From Chara braunii (Eukaryota; Streptophyta; Charophyceae; Charales; Characeae): a stretch of DNA of 26,174 nucleotides. The notes beneath the pieces are model-generated. The model did no database searches and had not been told where the DNA came from. It saw only the letters and a list, made by a program, of their open reading frames with translations. The stretch covers positions 109,289 through 135,462 of the forward strand of contig BFEA01000128.1 in NCBI GenBank assembly GCA_003427395.1, read 5' to 3'. This document shows, one piece after another, positions 1 to 9,180 of this stretch. Numbering within the stretch: position 1 is the first letter of the stretch; each line of letters begins with the position of its first letter. The translations under genes were made by a program, and so were the position numbers.

Positions 1-1197
1 CATTGTCTTTTTGTAGTCTGTAGTAGCTGTGTAGGAGTAGGCTGGGCGCTGAGCGCCAAGTGTGAGTGTAAGGGAACTGGACTCTTTTGTTGAGAGGAGA
101 GAGTGTGCTCTCCACGGACATTGGTTTTCAGTGCTACGAAACTCCATTGGTGTATTATTGGTGCAATGCTGCTATCTGGACACGGTGTGACTATTTGGCT
201 TGCAATGTGATGGTGTGATTTGGGATTGTCATCTCGCTGTTGCTTATTGCAAAATCACGAAGTAGTCCAGATAGTCCTGTACCAAGCAGAGAGCACAATG
301 CACCAAGATTCCATCCAAATAAGAGCAATACAATGAACTTGAGTGTCAATGCCGACACTCCCTGGTCACACCAACACGATATCGAATGTTGCTCCTACTG
401 TCTTGCGCCCAGTGCCCAGCCTACTCAGCTCGGCCTATCCACTCTATCCACGTTCTTGCGACTGGATCACATCGAAGTCGAAGATCAATGTACGTGACGT
501 CAACACCAATGCCGACCACCAGCATACACCAGGTACGTTCTCTCTCCTCCCCTCATCACACCTTGACCCCCACTCTCTGCATGCGCCTCCTACCCGAAGA
601 CCACCATCGCCACCAGCTGCCTGCGCCCCTGCAGCCCGGCTATGGCTGTTGTGCGCCCGCTGCCTCAGCAGCGCCCCTCACCTCAGCGCCCGTGCGCGCA
701 TCTGACCCGCAGCGCCCGTGCAGACACTAGCACAGCAACACAGCAGCGTGTCCGCATTGCCTGCCAAGGCCGGAATGCTTGCCCAGCGGGCACACACTTT
801 CCTTTATGGAAAGTGTGTCCGCTGCTGGCTGGCCTGGCCAGGCGTGTGGGGCCCCAAGTGTCCGCGGCACATGTGTGACGACAATGTTGATTCCTCATTG
901 CCCCGTAACCAGTTTGTGATGTGTCGGCCTCACACAACGTGTGCCCAGGGCGCAGCCGTCTGAGCCCTGGGCTCAACTGTACAGCGCAGCCCTTTGCTTC
1001 TGGAAAGAGCCTGGAGGCTCACGTTGCTCTGTAACCAACTGGCGTGCTGCAACTGTCTGAGTACCCACATATGAAAAAACAGGCCTCATGTGGATATTCA
1101 GGCCCGTTTTCACTTAGGGCGGGCACGGGCTTGCTAGGGGCCACAGCCCAGAACACTTGTATGTCTGATAAGGGCCCCGCGAGGGCTCATTCCTCGC
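1..1197. other. Non-coding region, no supported gene
   Basis: Only short overlapping open frames occur here, in several frames and on both strands. None shows a recognisable domain, and they look like chance ORFs in GC-rich DNA. Visible structure is limited to a hairpin at 785-823 and the palindrome CCTGGCCAGG at 833-842. Upstream exons of the gene at 2152-4029 could lie here, but I cannot support any. Confidence 0.5.
785..823. repeat. Imperfect inverted repeat (hairpin)
   Basis: The arms at 785-802 and 808-823 are complementary: ACACACTTTCC pairs with GGAAAGTGTGT and AGCGG pairs with CCGCT, with a 2-nt bulge. They enclose a 5-nt TTTAT loop. The function is unknown. Confidence 0.6.
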
Positions 1198-1249
1198 ATC
1201 AATCAATCAATCAATCTATCAATCTATCAATCTATCAATCTATCAATCA
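1198..1249. repeat. CAAT/CTAT microsatellite
   Basis: A tetranucleotide tract starts as (ATCA)n and becomes alternating ATCAATCT units. It directly abuts the possible SINE-like segment that begins at CTAGG near 1251. Confidence 0.9.
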
Positions 1250-1250
1250 G

Positions 1251-1345
1251 CTAGGAAGATTTTCATGACCGGCCGGTCGCCCGGGGGGCTCTGACGCCCA
1301 GGATATCTGGGCATGGGGGAAAAAATAGAAAACAAAAAAAAATAA
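1251..1345 (+). mobile_element. Possible SINE-like or non-autonomous element, copy A
   Basis: The segment begins CTAGG, has a GC-rich body containing ATGACCGGCCGG and the short inverted repeat GCCCAG/CTGGGC at 1296-1312, and ends in an A-rich stretch from about 1320. Its start, the ATGACCGGC word and the A-rich end recur on the opposite strand in 1607-1738. There is no clear pol III A or B box, so assignment to the SINE class is an inference. Confidence 0.25.
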
Positions 1346-1606
1346 TGAAATTTGGCGGTGGGGTTTTTCCACGCTCTCGGAGAGGAGCCCAAATCTGGGC
1401 TCTTGTCTTTTTTTGAGTGTTGGCTTTAAAGGGGGGGCAAGGGGGGTATAAATTATTGTTGAAGGGTCTAAAGGGGTTGTAAGGGGGGTGCCTTGGTGTG
1501 ATTCGGTTATTTTCTTTTTTATCTTCAGTTCTGTGAGGAATTCTGATGTGACCCTCAGCCAAAAGTTGTTTGTATTGCCATTCTACACAACATTTTTTTT
1601 TCCAGA

Positions 1607-1738
1607 TTTTTTTTTTTTTTTTTTTTTTTTGTGCTGGGGCTACCCAGGACCCTGCCCGGGGGTCATGCCCAGCCGGTCATCCGGGTGTGTTTCCGGGCAC
1701 AACTTGGGTGCCCTGGCGCCCGGAAAAACGGCCTAGTG
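1607..1738 (-). mobile_element. Possible SINE-like or non-autonomous element, copy B, with poly(T)
   Basis: An uninterrupted run of 24 T (1607-1630) precedes a GC-rich body that ends in CCTAG. On the minus strand this reads CTAGG, body with ATGACCGGCTGG, then poly(A). The order matches copy A in the opposite orientation. CAAT-like sequence follows at 1741-1766. No target duplication was found. Confidence 0.3.
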
Positions 1739-1910
1739 AATTAGTCAATTAATTCATCAATCAAGGTTCCTTTTTTTTTTAATACCTCAAGGTCCCCAAC
1801 CCAAAAAAGAAAATCTTTTCGTTTTTCTTTTTTTTCCGATGGTGGGGGTACCCGCCGACACCCGCACCCCCCCGAGCTCCTCATTCCCCCGACGCCTCCC
1901 CCCTTGACAG

Positions 1911-1992
1911 CCACGTACGGAGGGGCCAAAGTCCATACGGACAGGCCGTACGACGGTCGTACAGAATCCGTACTGCCCATTTCCGTACGTGG
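1911..1992. repeat. Nested palindrome of CGTACG-type words
   Basis: Outer arms CCACGTACGG (1911-1920) and CCGTACGTGG (1983-1992) are perfect reverse complements. At the centre, GTACGAC-G-GTCGTAC (1948-1962) is a perfect 15-base palindrome. Further CCATACGG and TCCGTACTG words lie between. The arrangement could form a cruciform or bind a dimeric factor. Confidence 0.7.
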
Positions 1993-2151
1993 GGCCGACA
2001 CTGAGACATGTGAGTTTTAAATTGGGCAGGGTTGGTTAGATGGATATTGAAGATTTGGGAGGGGGATAACTCTCCGGCGTCCGCCAGTCTTGTTTTTTGT
2101 TTCCCGTGATCTTGTCGTCTTGGTGTCGAGTTAATTGATCGACTGTTATAG

Positions 2152-4029
2152 CACTTGAATGCTGCTTGGTTGCTCTCCTCTGACACTCTGAACTTGTTGG
2201 ACTGTGGGGGATTGGGACGGGATCTATACCAGGGTGTTGGCTTGGCTGTGTACAGAGAGGGAAGAAGGGTGTCATCATCCTCCTGGCACAATCTCTCCTC
2301 ACAGAGCATTGAGCCATGCTTTGCGTCTGTTTCACAGAGTGCTGTCGTTCCATCAGGGACAAAGCATTTGCAACCAATAGCAGCACGGATCTCCTTCGAT
2401 ACAGCCTTCAGCAGCGGTGCTAGCCTTAAGCTTGCAGGAAAGCTGGCAAAAGGTCATAAAGCGCTCCTTGAAGTCTTCAGACCATTTATTGATCTCCAGT
2501 GCATCGAGCACAATCCGCTGCAAGTGTCGTATGTGCTTTCCAGAAAGGCAGGAGCTGAGGCGGAGCTTGTCCTCGAGCTGATTGGTGCAGATGAATGTTC
2601 AGCTGGCCGTCAGGAGGAGAATCCGAGCAACGCAAAAGCTTCAGCATTCATCATTTGCTCTCATCTGGGAGCGCAGGGTGAACCTGCAAACAAAACTGAG
2701 AGCGGAGGAATTTTGGAAGGTGTCACGGTGTCAGAATCATCACACTTCCACCAAGCCGCAGCAGGTGTTTTCGACCATTGCGACGTTGACATCAAAAGGC
2801 CAAACAGCTGCATGCACTTCGTCGCACAAAAAGGTCCCAGTGCCGGCCAGCAAGTGGACCATGGCCCTCATAATTCTGGCCCAGATGCTGTTGATGCACT
2901 GAGTGGGGATGTCACTGATGTGGATGCCGAAGTCCAGTCTCCCTCAGTTGGAGCAGGGAATGGGGAGAGAATGGAGGTGGAGTGGGAGCTGAGGGCTTAT
3001 GAGATCGATGCATCTGTCCTGAAGGGCAGGACCATTGTCAGTATCGCAGTCCTCTGCAGTCAGAAGAAAGGGGAGATGGAAACACTGCAAGCCCATGAGG
3101 CACAAAAGGAGGGCAACGAACATCCTGTCATTGATGCACCCGGACCTCAGCCAACCGGCCAGGTAACCCAGGTTATCTCCGGTTCAAAGGCAGGTGAGCA
3201 TGGCGATTTTAGGATATTAACTGATCAGTCACCTGCAGAGAAGAGCATTGCAAGTTTGCAGGATGAGGTGCTACTCAATTCCAACACACAAGACACACCG
3301 GGCGAGCCAAAGGAGCAGGAATGTGAATGTATTGGGAGAGAAGCAGAGGGATTGGGTGGCAACACAGGGGTGCATGATGACACCATCAGTGACGGGAAGT
3401 GTACCAGCATGAGAGACAAGCCGAGTGTCGAAGAGCACACACCCCACAGACATGAGGAGGATGTTGAGTTTTGTGCATTTCTGGGTCAGGTTTGCTTGGC
3501 ATGGGAGAGAGTGCAGCGGGTTGCAGTGAACTTGGTCGACTGCAAGGATGTCATTTGGGGATCGTGGAAGCACGAGAAAGTAGCTAATGAGGGGGCTGTG
3601 GAGGGATTGAGGTGTCAGGTTCTTGGCAGCAAAGGAGATCGGGAATTCAGTGGAACCCTTGTTTTTGAGCCTTCCACCACTCCTGAACATGTACTATGGT
3701 ATGATGTTTACTACTGGGGTCTAACCTCCTCAAGACTGCACGATGGAGGTGTGATTGAACAACTGGGAAAAGATTGGAGAGAGGGGCTAAGGAACCCCCA
3801 GAGGCTCAATCAGGGCAGTAACGGTGATTTTGAAACGATCATTGATAGCAGGCCACAATGGCTGGGCACCGCCAGGTTGCAGGCATTCAGGGTCTACAAG
3901 TTACATGTGCCGGGGTCATGGGATGCGGTTGGCTTCGGAATTGAGGCCGTTGACAGAACAGGAGTGCGACACCCTTTTAGAGGTGACAGCCAGGCGCTGG
4001 TTATCAGCAGAGCAGACGGTAAATTGTAG
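2152..4029 (+). CDS. Hypothetical protein, probable 3'-terminal exon
   Basis: About 625 codons are open from just after an in-frame TAG (2149-2151) to TAG at 4027-4029. The first in-frame ATG is only at 2812 (about residue 220). Protein-like sequence precedes it, so translation probably enters by splicing. Candidate 3' splice sites end at 2151 (TTATAG), 2250 (ATACCAG) and 2304 (pyrimidine-rich, CTCACAG). I recognise no family. Residues 80-145 look globular. The middle (about 145-430) is acidic and Ser/Gly/Glu-rich, so probably disordered. The last 180 residues are Trp- and Tyr-rich (for example WGSWKHEK, WYDVYYWG) and look like a beta-rich domain. It has no resemblance to retroelement proteins. 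This is the only credible cellular gene in the window. Confidence 0.55.
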   Translation, partial: HLNAAWLLSSDTLNLLDCGGLGRDLYQGVGLAVYREGRRVSSSSWHNLSSQSIEPCFASVSQSAVVPSGTKHLQPIAARISFDTAFSSGASLKLAGKLAKGHKALLEVFRPFIDLQCIEHNPLQVSYVLSRKAGAEAELVLELIGADECSAGRQEENPSNAKASAFIICSHLGAQGEPANKTESGGILEGVTVSESSHFHQAAAGVFDHCDVDIKRPNSCMHFVAQKGPSAGQQVDHGPHNSGPDAVDALSGDVTDVDAEVQSPSVGAGNGERMEVEWELRAYEIDASVLKGRTIVSIAVLCSQKKGEMETLQAHEAQKEGNEHPVIDAPGPQPTGQVTQVISGSKAGEHGDFRILTDQSPAEKSIASLQDEVLLNSNTQDTPGEPKEQECECIGREAEGLGGNTGVHDDTISDGKCTSMRDKPSVEEHTPHRHEEDVEFCAFLGQVCLAWERVQRVAVNLVDCKDVIWGSWKHEKVANEGAVEGLRCQVLGSKGDREFSGTLVFEPSTTPEHVLWYDVYYWGLTSSRLHDGGVIEQLGKDWREGLRNPQRLNQGSNGDFETIIDSRPQWLGTARLQAFRVYKLHVPGSWDAVGFGIEAVDRTGVRHPFRGDSQALVISRADGKL

Positions 4030-4041
4030 CCCGTCATGCCC

Positions 4042-4062
4042 TAGGGAGGGACTCCCTCCCTA
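4042..4062 (+). promoter_or_regulatory. Perfect stem-loop just after the stop codon
   Basis: TAGGGAGGG and CCCTCCCTA form a perfect 9-bp stem with a 3-nt loop, 12 nt downstream of the stop of the preceding gene. It would lie in the 3' UTR of the mRNA. Its role is unknown. Confidence 0.6.
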
Positions 4063-4308
4063 CCACCATTGCATACGCCATCTTGAACCCACTCCGCCGT
4101 GTCAAATGAGGTTCCTTATTGCGACTGTCTTTAGAGGGTAAGAGCCAACCATCACCACCTAGCCCATGCCCGTTTCTTTGCCACACTCCAATCCATCATC
4201 ACGATCTTTACGGATCATCTCCACTGTCGTTGCCCTCAGTGTCTGTTAATAATTTTTTCGATACTGCACCCATAAAAATATATATAAAATTATAAATACA
4301 TGTAAAAT

Positions 4309-4314
4309 AATAAA
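4309..4314 (+). promoter_or_regulatory. Candidate polyadenylation signal
   Basis: AATAAA lies in a strongly A/T-rich stretch about 280 nt after the stop of the gene ending at 4029. A second AATAAA is at 4894-4899. Either could serve the transcript. Motif match only. Confidence 0.35.
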
Positions 4315-5132
4315 AGAAAAAACAATGTTGTTATCCAGACAACTGGATGGGCATCCCGAGTTGTCAGTATCCGGCTACCAGACGAGTTGATGCCTGTTCA
4401 TTTTTTTTATTTGGACCATTTTCTCTATTTAGTATTTACTATTTACACATTTTCAGATGAGGGGACCAGGATAAGGAAGTTTGAGAAGATTTGGTGGGAT
4501 CGCACACCGCTTGCTCGGCTGGGACAACCCCCCAGACAGTGTTCTGGGCCTTCTGACCATTTATTTGTGGTACACGTACCGCAATCCTCAAAAAGCAGAC
4601 AACAGCTTAATATTGCTTCCCCAAGGACTTAAGGTCCTATGTTCTTTTTTGTTTTTTTAAGACAAAGGAAATTTTGCATCAGTTGCTGGGAACCAGGTAC
4701 AGCATCCCTCCCTGACAGCAATATACACTCGACGCTTCGTTCCGTTATGGCCGAAGGACCCATTGCTCCTATCTGGGAGTATACACCCCTCCTGCACCCC
4801 TGTTGCTGCTGATAATCCATCTCTGGACTTCCAGCCTCTGTTGGCCCGGATCTGTTTAATCCTCTCGCGAGTCTCGGCCTTCTTGGACTGCCAAATAAAG
4901 CTTTATAAAGCTATAATCTTAAAATTTTAAAAATGGCCGTTTTACTTAAACTTTGCTTATACCCTCTGTCTGCAGCCCCGCTTCCTACAGAGTTGTCATT
5001 GAGACGCTGGCTATGGAAGGAAGACTTCTGGTTATGTGTGCGGGTGTGCGTTAACCGGACAAGGACTCATTTTCCAAGCTGTAATATCCCTGAATCTCTC
5101 TCGTCTCTGATTTACCGTTGCCCGATTCATCC
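4315..5132. other. Non-coding, AT-rich DNA
   Basis: No supportable gene. The short open frames lack domain signatures. A second AATAAA (4894-4899) is the only signal noted. Confidence 0.5.
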
Positions 5133-5163
5133 TTTTGTTTTGTTTTGTTTTGTTTTGTTTTTG
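5133..5163. repeat. (TTTTG)n microsatellite
   Basis: About six consecutive TTTTG units. Confidence 0.9.
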
Positions 5164-5232
5164 TAACACAGGTCCTTACGGTACTGGCTCGTTTTCCATT
5201 CTGGGAAGCGTCACTCTGGTTCCTTTCCACTC

Positions 5233-5316
5233 GCAAGAAATATATAAATAGTACAAGATTTAGCTCACACCACTGGCAAGAAATGCATAAATAGTACAAG
5301 ATTTAACTCACACCAC
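5233..5316. repeat. Tandem duplication, 43-bp period
   Basis: Two adjacent copies begin GCAAGAAAT at 5233 and 5276. Each contains ATAAATAGTACAAGATTTA followed by CTCACACCAC. They differ at only a few bases, which suggests a recent local duplication. Confidence 0.85.
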
Positions 5317-5985
5317 ACGCTTCCTTCCGTCTAGGCGGCGAAGGACCCCTGACCAGCATTGACGGCTCCTTTCAGGTGGATTGACTGTCACTAGATAGCC
5401 TGCAGCTCTAGTTTTTCTCTCAAATTTCGCAAAGTGCGCTCTTTTAGTTCATAGATATGTATATAAGTATACTTATGTTGTTTTCTTGCCACACCAAACC
5501 ATCGGCAACCTCTTTTATGTCGAACACCATTCCTCTGGCCCTGTGCAGCAGCAGCACAATTGACCAAGACTCTGCAACCTTCTCCTCTGCACAATTACAA
5601 ATACGGTTGCACTTGGCTGTAGCCGCCGTTTTCTCTGTCACAATCACTATAATGCCTTCATATATGTGTCCCTTGCGTGCACAGGACTGTCCCTCCGTTC
5701 CTGACTGCAGGCACCCTCCGCTTCCAGACACTACATGCCCATTTTGTGGCCATGGGAATACATGGTTTCTTGTGGTGAACGTTCTTCCTTAATGTTGGCC
5801 TTCAATCGACATGCCATTTTTCTCAGGTGTATGGTGGGCATGCTCAATGCCAGCCGTTGTGGCAATTTTTGTACTGACAAATTGTGACAATGCTCAGCTC
5901 GGTCTTCCATGTGTTCGTCCACCTCATCCTTACAATGTATATACTCTCTGTCGTCAAGGACAGACTGATTCTTGAGACTTTTCTT
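5317..5985. other. Non-coding DNA flanking the LTR element
   Basis: No gene is supported. Short open frames on both strands show no recognisable domain. The segment ends at the 4-bp flank of the LTR retrotransposon. Confidence 0.45.
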
Positions 5986-5989
5986 ATCC
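5986..5989. repeat. Target-site duplication, left copy (ATCC)
   Basis: ATCC immediately precedes the TG of the left LTR and recurs immediately after the CA of the right LTR at 24847-24850. Gypsy elements usually make 5-bp duplications. Here the next base is T on both sides but is also the first LTR base, so 4 bp is all that can be claimed. Confidence 0.6.
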
Positions 5990-7019
5990 TGTAATGAACC
6001 CAGATCGTGAGACAGTTGTCAACAATGCGAGTCCAGAAAAATGTCCATCAGCTGATGATTACAAATAGTCAAAAATCTTGACCAGACAGAAAGAGGTGAG
6101 ATATCATACACAGACGAAGAGGGAGGAGGGAGAAGAGACAAAGGAGAGGAAGTAAAAATGCCCACTCCTGCTTCGGGCTCCCTCCTCCACTGCCACCTCA
6201 TCAATCAATAGTCTGAATGAGTATCCGAGTATCCTCAATGTGCCACGTGGCACGACTAATCAGTTCCACATCAGCATCTGGAGCAATGTCGNCATGAAGA
6301 CCACCAGGTACGTATCCTCGAACTTCCCCCCCCACAGTCCTGATCTCCTCCTGAGTACGATGAATCAGAACAGCAATGCCGAATATGTAGTCCCAGTCAC
6401 AGAACACGTGGACAGCAGCCACGTCAGCANGATACACGTGGCAGCAGCCACATCAGCGAAGGTGCATGGCAGCTGCCACGTCAGCAGGCCANGAAGACNG
6501 GAGCAAGNCGGCCACCANGCCGGAATAGCAGCANCTCGCCAAGTCACAATGCCAGCAGCGTCNAGCCAGCGTCGCAGCGTCAAGCCAGNGTCGAAGTCAA
6601 TGCGTGAAGTCAGCATCAACGCAAGACAGAATGTCCTCCCACAGCCAGGAAGTCAACTCTTATGTAGTGTTGACGCAGGGTCTGGACCCCGGCTGCTGTA
6701 TCCCTGGGCCGTCCAGATCTCAATGCGAATGAGGGCTCANATCGGCCTGAAACCGAATTCCCTCCGGCCTGGATGCTNTATGGGTACCTGNGCACAACAA
6801 GTGAGTGTATCCAACCCAGGGCCTGGGTNCNGTACCTTTGACACTACAGTTGACTTTGACTCTTGAATTTCCTGTGTGCAGCGTTCGGTCACACAGCCAC
6901 ACTTGACAGACTCAGGCCCGGGCGTGTCTTGGTCACACAGCCCGGCGCAGGCCAACTCAGGTCTGCGTTTCCAGGGGCCGGGTTCTGGCCCTAGGCGTCT
7001 TCTGAACAGGGTTACTGCA
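5990..7019 (-). repeat. 3' LTR (left copy)
   Basis: 1030 bp, TG...CA, and colinear with 23817-24846. About eight substitutions are visible between the copies, for example in 6006-6016, 6053, 6077 and near 6174, 6965 and 6992. Fourteen Ns occur, ten at the same relative positions as in the other LTR. CCACGTCAGCA-type words and two CACGTG cores lie near 6242-6490. Confidence 0.93.
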
Positions 7020-7040
7020 TTCCTGCCGGCCCATTTTCAA
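7020..7040 (-). promoter_or_regulatory. Candidate polypurine tract position
   Basis: The second-strand primer must lie here, just upstream of the 3' LTR on the minus strand. The sequence reads GAAAATGGGCCGGCAGGA. It is only partly purine-rich, so the tract is degenerate or atypical. Called from position more than sequence. Confidence 0.3.
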
Positions 7041-7059
7041 GTTCCACCGCAGAAATACT

Positions 7060-7926
7060 TTAAGACTTTAACCCTCGTTCATACGCAGCCACAATATCAG
7101 GAGCAGTTTCAAGAAGTTTTATTTTACTAAACCATCTGTCTTCAGATGGTGCCTGAGACTTAAAACGTACCTTGAACTGCTTCTGAGGTCGTCCACGTGC
7201 TTCTGTAGAGAAGTACCCATGTTCTATGATTCGATCTACATCATATATGCCGTCCATAGATGGCGGAATCATAGAGGGTTTGTTTGGAAACTCATTTCCT
7301 TCTACGTAAGGCAACAATTTGGACGCATGAAAGATAGGGTATGTTTTGAGATGAGGGGGAATATCAATTCGATAGGACGGTCCCTCTGTATCTCCAATTA
7401 CCTTGAGAACTTCCCAGGGTCCAAAATAAACAGGTAGCAATTTCTGGGAGACATCTTCTTCTAATGAAAACTCGTTAGATTTTACCCAAACCAGATCACC
7501 TTCTTTGAATGTAGACGGACGTATGTGCTTATTAGCTTGTATAATCATTTGGTCTTGAGCCTTCTTTATGTCTTCCTGAAACAGAACTGCATATTCTCGT
7601 GTCCCTGGTGGTAACCTGAGGAACTGGTCCCGGTTTAGAACATCAATGGGACGCCTCCTTTGCATATTCTCGTGTCCCTTGTGCAGTGCATTGGGCGTTC
7701 GCCCCGTAGCGGTGTGAACACTGCTGTTGTACGCACTGGCAATCTTAGGTAAGTTCTCATCCCAATCAATCTGATCGGGTCTTACATACATGCGCACGAG
7801 TTATTGGCACAAACGGTTCATTTGCTCACTTTGCCCATTCGTTTCAGGGTTTCGCCCTGACGACATGGTCAAACGAGTGTCGTACGCTCCCATCAGCTTT
7901 TGCCATGGCATACTTTTCATTGCTTT
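7060..7926 (-). pseudogene. pol: Gypsy integrase C-terminal half with chromodomain (pol 3' part)
   Basis: This is the downstream half of the integrase separated from its core by the LINE. On the minus strand it enters at about 7926 and includes the third catalytic acidic motif (NPETNGQSEQMNR; Glu of the DDE triad) before an in-frame TAA at 7801-7803. The frame then runs 245 codons to TAA at 7060-7062. Residues 1-60 are the end of the core and the linker helix. FKEGDLVWVKS and LPVYFGPWEVLKVIG are the GPY/F-type C-terminal domain, with YPIFHASKLLPY after it. GIYDVDRIIEHG followed by a KFKVRF...SEDRWF strand and helix matches a chromodomain, which in chromoviruses directs integration to marked chromatin. 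The stop and the split make this copy non-functional. Confidence 0.88.
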
Positions 7927-7928
7927 CC

Positions 7929-7939
7929 TTTTTTTTTTT
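7929..7939. repeat. Poly(T) tract at the left LINE/Gypsy junction
   Basis: Eleven T residues directly follow the integrase-derived sequence ending TGCTTTCC and precede CCCAAGGAAG. The integrase frame is lost here. See the findings for its possible origin. Confidence 0.8.
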
Positions 7940-8755
7940 CCCAAGGAAGAGTAATGTGTGGAGGCGACCTTGGCTTAGCGCACACGACACAGCAGGTTTG
8001 TGTTGCGCGCGACACACCCGCCGAGAGAGGAGCTGCGGACGACACCGTGGACAGGGAAGCGAAGAGGTTGGGGGAGCTGCAGAAAGAACGGTGGACAGGG
8101 AAACGAAGAGGTTGGGGAAGGTGGTGGGAGCCATAGCCGAACGCTGAGGCGTGTGGCTTAGCGGCAGAGGGAACCGTGGATGGGGAAACGCTGAAGGTGG
8201 GGAAGGTAGTGGGAGCCATAGCTGAACGCGGTGGCATGGGCCGCAGCCTACAGTAGCGGGGGTTCCAAATAAAGACGAAGGGCCGCAATCGACTGACAAG
8301 CAGCGGAGAGTGGGCGGCAATGACTTCGTCGCAACTGGAGCTGGCGCAGGAGGCCGTGTCACCCTGCTCCCCTGGGGGCCCCGCGTTGGGAAACTGACGC
8401 GGTAGGGGAGTGGAGGTGATAGCCTGCTCAAGACTGCCGAAGAAACACCGACCAGACGACTACGACTTCACAGATGACGACGACATAATACCGGGTAGTT
8501 AGACGAACACAGAAGAACATCGACTTGGTCACGTGATTGTTCTCTCCCCTGATCCCCTCCGCCTCATCCTCCCCCTGACGCTCATCATCCCGTCCGCCTC
8601 CGATCCACCCTTCCGATCCATCCTCCCTCAACCCACCCACCACCCCGGTCTATCTCGCCCGACTGTTTCGCTTCCCGCTGCACAGCGAACCTGCCCCACC
8701 AGCCCATCCTGTCGCTCCGACCCAACCCACATCCCGGCTTGTCCCGCTGGGTAGC

Positions 8756-9180
8756 GACCCGGACATTCGCCATCCCCGTCCCGCCCCGCTTCCAACTCAC
8801 CCCGACCCCTGCCTCGATACCGACTCCGACCGCGAATAGCCATCCCGACTGTTCCCCGCACGCCCCCCACCCCGTCCCCATCGCCCCCCTTTCCCCTCTA
8901 CCTCATCCTCGCCTCCCTCTCAATCCGCTTATCATCCCGACCTGTCTCGCCCAAATTGCCTCGCTTCCCACTGCTCCGTGTCCCCAAATCCACCAGCCCG
9001 CCCCATCGCCCCGACCCGGACATTCACCATCTTCACCCCGGTCCCTGCCCAAAACCCGACTCCGACCACGATTACTCATCCTGACTGACCCCGACCCGAC
9101 CATCGTCCCCATCGCCCTCCATCGTCTGGTACGATCTCCATCCCGCCCGTGTGTCCTCCCCAACTGCGACTACCTGTTTG
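8756..9180 (+). repeat. C-rich tandem repeat, about 257-bp period
   Basis: GACCCGGACATTC(G/A)CCATC occurs at 8756 and 9013. In both units it is followed by a cytosine-rich tract, CGACTCCGACC(G/A)CGA and a CATCC(C/T)GACTG word. An upstream partial unit shares TCGCTTCCC(G/A)CTGC (near 8667 and 8960). Confidence 0.7.

Noticed and set aside
240-976. Several overlapping open frames of 80-120 codons
   Set aside because: They occupy several frames and both strands at once, have no domains, and are expected by chance in GC-rich sequence.
6240-6866. 208-codon plus-strand frame, repeated at 24067-24693
   Set aside because: It lies wholly inside the LTRs, antisense to the element, and contains Ns. Duplication comes from the LTRs, not from a gene pair.
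7844-8431. 195-codon minus-strand frame crossing the left LINE junction
   Set aside because: It joins out-of-frame integrase sequence, the poly(T) tract and LINE 5' UTR. No coherent domain.
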